From NCBI GenBank assembly GCA_031264605.1, contig JAISDQ010000135.1, positions 1 through 10,683 of the forward strand: a stretch of 10,683 bases of DNA. The letters run 5' to 3'. Every line of letters starts with the position of its first letter. Position 1 is the stretch's first letter. Below, in pieces: positions 1 to 5,185 of this stretch. The position numbers and the translations under genes are program-made. The notes under the pieces are model-generated. The model saw only the letters and a program-made list of their open reading frames with translations, searched no databases and was not told the DNA's origin. Source of the DNA: Synergistaceae bacterium (GTDB taxonomy: Bacteria; Synergistota; Synergistia; Synergistales; Synergistaceae).

Positions 1-819
1 CTGCATATGCGACACGAGGGATTTAATATGCGCGATCATTTGGTTATATCTGCCGGCAAGCTCTCCGAATTCGTCATTCGCGAAGATTCGGGCCGTGACC
101 GTGAGGTCTCCTTCACCGATGGCTTTCGAGACGCGAAGCAGCTCGCCGATCGACCTTCGTATCCCTCTCACCATTAAAACCGGAACGGTCACGGAAAAGA
201 CCGCTATCACGAGAAGTATCCCCAAAATTACGCGCACGGTCTTTTGGTATATCTCCTCGCTCATCACCATTACGGCCGCGCAGCCTTCCTGGTTGTAAAC
301 GACCAGATCGACTACGGAATTTTCCAATTCTTCGAACGAAGTCTGTGATTCTCCGTTTATCAGGGCCATGACATTTGTTTCGTTATTGGAATCGGACTCG
401 TCCAGCAGTTTTTGAGAGACGGCGAGATACGCTTTCCAGTTGTCGATAATGAGATTGATCGCGTTCATATCCTCCTGACGCTGTTCCTCGGTGTCGTATG
501 GGATGGTCTCAACGTCGTACTTGTACGCGTTCATTACTTCTTCGGCGTTTTTTATGGAGGTCTCTCTGTGCAGGAGAGTATTTTTTTTCTGAACGTCATC
601 GGTTTGCAGGGTGTAATTCAGATCGTCTCTTCGAAGTGAAATGACGCCGAACTGCATGTCCGTCAACTGCGATATTCCATCCGTCCAACTGTTCGCTTCC
701 ACGACTCTGCCGTTGACGATATAAAGGGAATAGAGCGAGTACAGCCCGAAACAGATATTGATGGCAACGATTACAAAAAAGCTCAGAATCAATTTTACTT
801 TCATGTTCATATTCTTCAA
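1..819 (-). CDS. Methyl-accepting chemotaxis protein, N-terminal part (truncated by window start)
   Basis: Membrane receptor that would signal to CheA/CheW. Reading the minus strand gives 273 residues that stay open to base 1, so the cytoplasmic signalling domain lies outside the window. Visible in order: a short basic N-terminus, a first membrane segment (about residues 9-30), a mostly helical extracytoplasmic region of about 160 residues that looks like a four-helix-bundle (4HB_MCP) sensor, a second membrane segment (about 194-216), and a HAMP domain containing IGEGDLTV and NDEFGELAGRYNQM. The start is ambiguous. TTG at 819 sits 9 nt after AAAGGGG (829-835) and gives the common receptor N-terminus M-K-N-M. 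ATG at 810 is in frame but has no ribosome binding site at normal distance. It lies downstream of the citrate lyase operon on the same strand, separated by a gap with its own likely promoter. A HAMP-containing sensor kinase or cyclase cannot be excluded because the C-terminus is missing. The ligand is unknown. Confidence 0.85.
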   Translation of the reverse strand, partial: MKNMNMKVKLILSFFVIVAINICFGLYSLYSLYIVNGRVVEANSWTDGISQLTDMQFGVISLRRDDLNYTLQTDDVQKKNTLLHRETSIKNAEEVMNAYKYDVETIPYDTEEQRQEDMNAINLIIDNWKAYLAVSQKLLDESDSNNETNVMALINGESQTSFEELENSVVDLVVYNQEGCAAVMVMSEEIYQKTVRVILGILLVIAVFSVTVPVLMVRGIRRSIGELLRVSKAIGEGDLTVTARIFANDEFGELAGRYNQMIAHIKSLVSHMQ

Positions 820-1065
820 AGCGGTCCGCCCCTTTGCAAATATCTATCGTTCCAAATTTTTACGCTAATGTAATTTCTGTTTGTCCCATTCGAGACAAGC
901 ACTGTAGAAAACTATAGCACGAATATACGAAAATGGTTTATATTGCCAATCCGTATTCCAAGGCGGAATATGTTTAATTTTTATAAATAATTCCATTTGA
1001 ACGCAATGATTTATATGGTTTATCGAGGATATAATTAAAATTTCAACGGTGTGGAGGCGTACGGA
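820..1065. other. AT-rich intergenic region between receptor gene and cit-operon end
   Basis: This stretch is markedly richer in A+T than the flanking genes. It contains the candidate receptor promoter on the minus strand and, on the plus strand, a TATAAT (1030-1035) just ahead of a small ORF at 1066. No -35 box better than 3 of 6 matches was found for that TATAAT. A 79-codon minus-strand open frame crosses this region, but it lacks a ribosome binding site and has composition typical of non-coding AT-rich DNA. Confidence 0.6.
922..949 (-). promoter_or_regulatory. Putative sigma-70-type promoter for the chemotaxis receptor gene
   Basis: On the minus strand TTGGCA (949-944) and TATATT (927-922) are separated by 16 nt, each one mismatch from consensus. 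They lie in the AT-rich gap upstream of the receptor gene and predict a leader of roughly 100 nt. A TATAGT nearer the gene (about 917-912) is an alternative -10. No sigma-28-type flagellar promoter with correct spacing was seen. Called from sequence only. Confidence 0.4.
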
Positions 1066-1131
1066 ATGAAGATATGGCCGCGAAGTAATTATGTTCAGGA
1101 ACATCGTGAAAATCCGGTTGTTTATCCGTGA
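1066..1131 (+). CDS. Candidate 21-residue small protein or leader peptide
   Basis: A short plus-strand ORF begins at ATG 1066 and ends at TGA 1129-1131. Its product begins MKIWPRSNYVQ and has no recognisable motif or membrane segment. The support is positional. GGAGG (1053-1057) lies 8 nt before the ATG, and a TATAAT (1030-1035) lies a further 18 nt upstream. A strong inverted repeat (1147-1178) follows 15 nt after the stop. On the plus strand that repeat has an A-C mismatch and no T-run, so it is a poor plus-strand terminator. The ORF faces away from the receptor gene and into the 3' end of the cit operon. It could be a real small gene, a leader peptide or chance. I recognise no family. Confidence 0.25.
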   Translation: MKIWPRSNYVQEHRENPVVYP

Positions 1132-1146
1132 AGCGCTCCTGTGTAA

Positions 1147-1178
1147 ATTCGAGAGAGCGAACGATCGCCCTCTCGAAT
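1147..1178 (-). terminator. Strong hairpin ending the cit operon (atypical terminator)
   Basis: Arms ATTCGAGAG and CTCTCGAAT (9 bp) continue, after one position, into GCGA/TCGC (4 bp) around a four-base loop. The single odd position (1156/1169) is a G-U wobble in minus-strand RNA but an A-C mismatch in plus-strand RNA, so the structure is built for the minus-strand transcript. The following U-run is short (UUU). Termination may therefore be weak or Rho-assisted, or the hairpin may protect the mRNA 3' end. A second, smaller inverted repeat (GCGCTT/AAGCGC, 1187-1207) lies between it and the last gene. Confidence 0.5.
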
Positions 1179-1253
1179 CGTGATTCGCGCTTACGGCGGC
1201 GAAGCGCCCGGATTAACGCGGAAAAATCATGCTGGGAAATCGGCCGCGATATT

Positions 1254-1703
1254 TCACTCCAAGCCGTCCGATACCGGCTCGTCATATTCGTATTCACCGT
1301 ATATTGTCTCGATCAGGTCGTCCAAATATCCGTCGAGCGTATCGTCTATCCATACCGAACCGACCGCGAGACAATCGAGGGTCGGGACTTCTAGAGCCAC
1401 TTCGTAATAGCAGTCGGCTTCTTCGGCGCCGCGATCCTCTATGAGCGTCACCGCGACGTCCGCCTTGTACTCTTCCGAATGTACCGCGCTGACGTACGAC
1501 TTCGCTTTTTTGAGAGAGTCGATATCGACTTCCGTCCCGTATATGTTTGAAATTTCCTCGTAGGCGCGTTCCATGACGGCGTCCCTGTCGGCTATTTTGA
1601 AATCGCCGCGTTCGCTGAGTTCTTTCCACGAATCCGCGGCGGCGCACGACGCCGCGCATACGCAGATTAAGACGGCGGACAGAATGAAACTTTTGAACGA
1701 CAA
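1254..1703 (-). CDS. Small secreted protein of unknown function, coupled to citF
   Basis: Predicted 149-residue exported protein. I do not recognise its family. From TTG 1703 it begins MSFKSFILSAVLICV, a typical signal peptide with a likely signal peptidase I site after the S-C-A-A-A stretch near residue 23. The mature part of about 125 residues is acidic and contains several Tyr, two Cys (in ADCYYEV and TLDCLAV) and no membrane segment. The start is set by AAGGAGGG (1711-1718), which is 7 nt before the TTG. An in-frame TTG further upstream (1739) lacks a ribosome binding site and would spoil the signal peptide, and the ATG at 1710 is out of frame. The ribosome binding site overlaps the citF stop codon, so the gene is almost certainly co-translated with citrate lyase. 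A weak lipobox-like reading around the Cys residues cannot be ruled out. A periplasmic role linked to citrate use is inference from position only. Confidence 0.75.
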   Translation of the reverse strand: MSFKSFILSAVLICVCAASCAAADSWKELSERGDFKIADRDAVMERAYEEISNIYGTEVDIDSLKKAKSYVSAVHSEEYKADVAVTLIEDRGAEEADCYYEVALEVPTLDCLAVGSVWIDDTLDGYLDDLIETIYGEYEYDEPVSDGLE

Positions 1704-1710
1704 CCCGCAT

Positions 1711-1718
1711 CCCTCCTT
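1711..1718 (-). promoter_or_regulatory. Ribosome binding site overlapping the citF stop codon
   Basis: AAGGAGGG on the minus strand is a near-perfect Shine-Dalgarno sequence, 7 nt before TTG 1703. Its first two A residues are the end of the citF TAA stop. This decides the start of the secreted protein and implies coupling to citF translation. Confidence 0.8.
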
Positions 1719-3279
1719 ATTTTTCGACCTGCCGCACAACGTCGATCACAGTGCCGTCGCGCCACTCCACGACCGCGACGACCCTGTCCGTCATGTGTAT
1801 CGGCTCCATCTCCCCGCTCATGGCACGGGCGCGGGCGGCGAGTTCTTCCATCGGGACGAGAGGTATCTGTTTCGATATCGCGAAATCCGCCGCGGCGTCG
1901 AACAAATCCTTTCTCCTCGGGTTAATAGTCACGCCGAATTCGGTTACGAGAGCGTCAATAACCTCGCCCGGCGTAGTGACCGTGTGTACGCGCTCCACAA
2001 CGCAGGGGATGCGCCCCCGGAGGAGCGGCTGCGCGATAATCGTGAGCTTTGCACCGGCTGCGGTGTCCTGGTGTCCTCCTATGCCGTGCAGCAGCGTGCC
2101 GTCGGCCTCGGTGTTGACGTTCGCGTTGAAATCCGTATCGACCTCCGTCGCTCCCAGAATCACAACGTCGAGCATGTTCACGGCAACGCCGCAGTTCCAT
2201 GGGTTAGCGTACCAGTCGGCCGATATTTCGATGTGGTTCGAGTCGGAGGATATCGAGTTCACGGCCTCCAGGTCGAACGACTGGACGTCCATCAATTTGC
2301 GAACCAAGCCCTCCCTCATCAGGTCGACGAAATACCCGGTGATGCCTCCCAGGCCGAATGAGCCGGTAATGTTGCGGCGCCTCATCGCCTCTTTCATGAA
2401 CGCGGTAACAGCGAGCGGTATGCCTCCCGCTCCCGTCTGGAAACTGATTCCGTCCATGAAATAAGGCGACGCTTCGATCAGCTTCGACGCGTATTTCGCT
2501 ATCAAAAGGCGCAGGGGGTCGCGCGTGACCCTCGTAGCGCCCGAGACGATGCCGGCGGGGTCGCCGATGCTGTCCGTGACGGCCACCAGGTCGACGTAAA
2601 TTCCGGGTATAGAGACCGGCGATATCGGAAAACTCCGCAAATTATCCGTCACGGCCACTACAACGTCGGCGTATTCGGCGTCGGTGAAAGCGTAGCCCAT
2701 CGAGCCGCAGGCCGATTTGCCGGTCCGTCCGGAGATGTTGCCCCCTCTGTCGGCGGTAGGGGCCGCGATGAACGCCGCGTCGATATGCACGTCGCCCGAC
2801 ACGACCGCCCTGGGGCGGCCGCCGTGACTGCGAAGGACGACGGGCGTCCCGAGTTCCCCGCCCGAGACGAGCCTGCCTATGGCCCCGTTCACAGAGCCCA
2901 TGATTTTCGTGACCACGCCGCTTCTGATGTAGGGTATTATCGTCTTGTGGACGTCGAACAGCGCGGTCGGAAATATCGTGAGATCGCCTATGCCCAGTTC
3001 CGCGCACGTCTTTATGACCTCGTTCACCACGAAATCGCCGTTTCTTAGGTGATGGTGAAAGGATATGGTCATTCCGCTTTTGAGCCCGGACGCCATGACG
3101 GCTTCCTTTATGCCGCCGATGACCTTGCTTCCCCCGTTCGGCTCGGCCGCCCTCATTTTGGGCCCCGCGCGATAGCCGGACGGCACGCGCGCGAACGCTC
3201 CCTCGAACAATTTTCCGGAAGTTTCGCCGTAACCGTCTATCAGGGACGGGATTTTTCTTTTCGCGGCGTTTATTTCCAT
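1717..3279 (-). CDS. citF: Citrate lyase alpha subunit (citrate:acetyl-ACP transferase)
   Basis: The alpha subunit exchanges the acetyl group on the acyl carrier protein (CitD) for citrate, giving citryl-ACP, which the beta subunit then cleaves. This is the cytoplasmic entry step of anaerobic citrate fermentation. The 520-residue product has the usual CitF length. It carries family hallmarks: TISFHHHLRNGD (about 71-82), the Gly-rich GSFGLGGITG (about 312-321), and a C-terminal GIGGHQDTAAGAKLTI block (about 400-417). The start ATG at 3279 is preceded by AGAGGTGAT with 8 nt spacing, and this ribosome binding site contains the TGA stop of citE. It is the third gene of citD-citE-citF and is followed directly by a coupled secreted protein. 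I see no frameshift or missing motif. The assignment is firm from sequence and context. Confidence 0.95.
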   Translation of the reverse strand: MEINAAKRKIPSLIDGYGETSGKLFEGAFARVPSGYRAGPKMRAAEPNGGSKVIGGIKEAVMASGLKSGMTISFHHHLRNGDFVVNEVIKTCAELGIGDLTIFPTALFDVHKTIIPYIRSGVVTKIMGSVNGAIGRLVSGGELGTPVVLRSHGGRPRAVVSGDVHIDAAFIAAPTADRGGNISGRTGKSACGSMGYAFTDAEYADVVVAVTDNLRSFPISPVSIPGIYVDLVAVTDSIGDPAGIVSGATRVTRDPLRLLIAKYASKLIEASPYFMDGISFQTGAGGIPLAVTAFMKEAMRRRNITGSFGLGGITGYFVDLMREGLVRKLMDVQSFDLEAVNSISSDSNHIEISADWYANPWNCGVAVNMLDVVILGATEVDTDFNANVNTEADGTLLHGIGGHQDTAAGAKLTIIAQPLLRGRIPCVVERVHTVTTPGEVIDALVTEFGVTINPRRKDLFDAAADFAISKQIPLVPMEELAARARAMSGEMEPIHMTDRVVAVVEWRDGTVIDVVRQVEK

Positions 3280-3288
3280 ATTATATTA

Positions 3289-4158
3289 TCACCTCTTCTC
3301 CGTCGGCAGACCGGCTCGCGCGAGCGTGTATTCCGCCCGGCGGATCACCGGAGCGTCTATCATGCGCCCGTCGAGCGACACCGCGCCAAGCCCGCGTGCC
3401 GCCGCCGCCGCCGCCGCTTCGACTATCCTTTGCGCCGTCTCGATTTCATGCTCCGTGGGAGCGTATATCCCGTGAATGATGGGAATCTGGTTCGGGTGTA
3501 TCACGCTCTTTCCGTCGAAACCGAGCTGTTTGACGAACGCGGTTTCGCGGCGCAGCCCCTCGTCGTCGGAGACGTGCGGAAATACCGTGTCGAGCGCGTC
3601 GACTCCGGCCGCGCGGGCGGCGACTATCAGCATGCGCCTTATCCACTCCAGTTCAGTTCCCTCTTTGCTGCGGCCGGTGCGAAGGTCGGCCGCCAGGTCT
3701 TCCCCCCCGGGCAGTATGGCGGTCACGCGCGGAGAAGCCGTAGCGATGTCGTAGGCCTTCCAAACTCCGCGGGCGCTTTCGAGCAGGCAGAAAATTTTCG
3801 TGCTGCCGCGTTTGACGCCGAATTTTTCCTCGGCTTCGGAAAGTTCCTCGTCGAGGTCGAGCACGGTTCTCGGGCTTTCAACCTTGGGCGCTCTCACGCC
3901 GGAGACGCCGCACGAAACCACGGCAGCGACGTCGTCGCGCCAGAAGTCGGTGTCGAGCCCGTTTATCCTGACCGTCACCTCGCACCGGCCAAACTCGCCG
4001 CGCCTGAGCACCTCGCGGGCCAGCACTCGCGCCGAATCTTTTTCCGACGCCGATACCGCGTCCTCGAGGTCTATCACCAATCCGTCGGGTTCGAAGAGGT
4101 GACCGCGGAGGAGCATATTCGGATTGTTGCCGGGAAGGTAGAGCATCGTCCGTCTCAT
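3289..4158 (-). CDS. citE: Citrate lyase beta subunit (citryl-ACP lyase)
   Basis: Cleaves citryl-ACP to oxaloacetate and acetyl-ACP. It belongs to the HpcH/HpaI aldolase/CitE TIM-barrel family, and its 289 residues match the usual length. Visible motifs: N-terminal RRTMLYLPG, DLEDAV (30-35), the R-I-N substrate motif (64-66), LLES with the metal-binding Glu (127), GGED (151-154), and FDGKSVIHP (214-222). A run of seven Ala (about 248-254), encoded by repeated GCC/GCG codons, precedes the C-terminal tail. It is unremarkable for this position but could slip in replication. The ATG overlaps the citD stop by 4 nt (ATGA), and the citE stop lies inside the citF ribosome binding site. Malyl-CoA or citramalyl-CoA lyases are relatives, but the citD and citF neighbours settle the call. 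Confidence 0.95.
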   Translation of the reverse strand: MRRTMLYLPGNNPNMLLRGHLFEPDGLVIDLEDAVSASEKDSARVLAREVLRRGEFGRCEVTVRINGLDTDFWRDDVAAVVSCGVSGVRAPKVESPRTVLDLDEELSEAEEKFGVKRGSTKIFCLLESARGVWKAYDIATASPRVTAILPGGEDLAADLRTGRSKEGTELEWIRRMLIVAARAAGVDALDTVFPHVSDDEGLRRETAFVKQLGFDGKSVIHPNQIPIIHGIYAPTEHEIETAQRIVEAAAAAAARGLGAVSLDGRMIDAPVIRRAEYTLARAGLPTEKR

Positions 4159-4436
4159 GGCGCGAGCCTCGCGTATCTTCTGTAAGCCGCTTCGACGCGG
4201 GCGCCGAGGACGACGCCGAGCGCGCCGTTATCCTGCACGCTTATCCTGATAGGTTCGACCGCGCCGAGAGCGTCGAGCGTATCGTTTATCTCTTTTTCCA
4301 TCGACGCTTTAAACCTGACGGCCGCGCCTCCCGAAATCTCTATGGCCCGCCCCGCGTCCGATTCGGAGACGACGACGAGACAATCCATGGACTCCAATGT
4401 TCCGGCCTGCGCGGTTTTTATTGCGTTCGCTTCCAA
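4155..4436 (-). CDS. citD: Citrate lyase acyl carrier protein (gamma subunit)
   Basis: Small carrier protein holding the phosphoribosyl-dephospho-CoA prosthetic group on which acetyl and citryl groups are exchanged. The 93-residue product contains the conserved AGTLES motif, placing the attachment Ser at residue 16. The downstream family block DNGALGVVLGARVEAA is also present. The start is TTG at 4436, supported by AAGGAGGAG (4442-4450) at normal spacing, and no in-frame ATG fits. It is the first gene of the citD-citE-citF operon and overlaps citE by 4 nt. The prosthetic-group enzymes (CitG, CitX) and the acetylating ligase (CitC) often sit beside these genes. They are not in this window, so activation must depend on genes elsewhere. 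Confidence 0.93.
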   Translation of the reverse strand: MEANAIKTAQAGTLESMDCLVVVSESDAGRAIEISGGAAVRFKASMEKEINDTLDALGAVEPIRISVQDNGALGVVLGARVEAAYRRYARLAP

Positions 4437-4560
4437 GTTTTCTCCTCCTTGTCAACGAAATTCGACTTTTGCCGTGGGTTTGACCTCGGAAAATTATAAC
4501 ATTTAATGGGGTATAATCATGTCGTTTGAAAAACTGTTATGTTTTTTGCGAGGTGATGGA
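4437..4560. promoter_or_regulatory. Divergent promoter region between citD and the NYN gene
   Basis: The 124-nt gap must drive the cit operon leftward and the NYN operon rightward. Two perfect -10 hexamers are visible: TATAAT on the minus strand (4498-4493) and TATAAT on the plus strand (4512-4517). They are separated by only 13 nt, so the two RNA polymerase sites would overlap. Neither has a good -35 at 16-18 nt, which suggests activator dependence (inference). A TTGACC at 4480-4485 is at the wrong distance from either box. No clear operator repeat was found. Confidence 0.45.
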
Positions 4561-5175
4561 ATGGCGCGTACAATGGTATTTATAGATCACATGAATTTTC
4601 AGATCGCGCTCGGTTCGCTTTTCAGTCCCGAAACAGCGCCGAGACTCGATTACAACGAACTTCCGCGGCAGATCGTGGCGTCAAGCAACGCGGGGGAACT
4701 GATGAAGACGATATTATTCATACCGAAACCCGACGAGTTTCTGATGCAGGACGAAGGTCTCGAAAAATATTATCTCTGGGCGGCGGGCATGAGGGTACAG
4801 CGAAATTTTGACGTGGTGGAAGGCGCGCATATGGCGAGGCCGACTAAACCGGACGTATCGATGAACATAAGGGATAACGAAACTTATTATAAGGTTGAAA
4901 AGGGCACCGACGTCAATATCGCGATATATTCCCTTCGAATGGCCTTTTTCAACGCCTACGACACCGCCGTATTCGTAAGCGGGGACACGGATTATCTGTC
5001 TATATACGATACGCTGCGCATGATGGGAAAACTGGTGATGCTGGCGGTTGTGAAGGGGCAGTACATAGGACGCCTGATACACAACGTCGACGGTTTCATA
5101 AATCTGGACAGGACGTTCTTCTCGAAATGCACCTTGCGGGATAAAGACGGAAAACGCAAAACGAAACGCACTTGA
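4561..5175 (+). CDS. NYN-domain (LabA/DUF88-like) putative RNase
   Basis: A 204-residue cytoplasmic protein of the NYN family, a PIN-like nuclease fold that binds metal through clustered Asp residues. Seen: VFIDHMNF at the N-terminus (D9, N12), the central KGTDVNIAI (D117), and VSGDTDY (D142, D144) followed by the typical alternating strand/helix GKLVMLAVV. All expected acidic residues are present, so it looks active. The C-terminus is a basic Lys/Arg-rich tail that may help bind RNA. An in-frame ATG exists at 4519, but it directly follows the TATAAT and has no ribosome binding site. ATG 4561 is preceded by GAGGTGAT (4550-4557) and is the chosen start. The gene is divergent from citD and 10 nt upstream of the beta-lactamase-like gene. 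Its substrate is unknown; LabA-type homologues act in gene regulation. Confidence 0.85.
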   Translation: MARTMVFIDHMNFQIALGSLFSPETAPRLDYNELPRQIVASSNAGELMKTILFIPKPDEFLMQDEGLEKYYLWAAGMRVQRNFDVVEGAHMARPTKPDVSMNIRDNETYYKVEKGTDVNIAIYSLRMAFFNAYDTAVFVSGDTDYLSIYDTLRMMGKLVMLAVVKGQYIGRLIHNVDGFINLDRTFFSKCTLRDKDGKRKTKRT

Positions 5176-5185
5176 GAGGCCGTAT

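Noticed and set aside
581..588. Run of eight T (A in the receptor mRNA)
   Set aside because: It is a Lys-Lys coding stretch inside the receptor gene. A slippage role is possible, but nothing else supports it, and there is no hairpin for a terminator.
865..1104. Minus-strand 79-codon open frame in the AT-rich gap
   Set aside because: No ribosome binding site, AT-driven composition, and it runs across the likely receptor promoter.
1573..2464. Two overlapping plus-strand open frames (262 and 237 codons) opposite citF
   Set aside because: Antisense shadows of citF in different frames with no recognisable domain.
3280..3285. TATAAT on the minus strand just before citF
   Set aside because: Only a few bases before the start codon, between the ribosome binding site and the ATG, so it cannot serve as a -10 for a leadered citF transcript. 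It is chance AT-rich spacer.
3399..3417. GCC-repeat tract
   Set aside because: It encodes a run of Ala in citE. It is short and in frame, and there is no sign that it is a regulatory repeat.
3049..4185. Long plus-strand open frame of 378 codons opposite citE/citF
   Set aside because: It is the GC-rich antisense shadow of firmly identified citE and citF, is Arg/His-rich without motifs, and has no ribosome binding site.
4519..4560. Upstream ATG that would extend the NYN protein by 14 residues
   Set aside because: It lies directly after the TATAAT with no ribosome binding site. ATG 4561 has GAGGTGAT and gives the typical NYN N-terminus.
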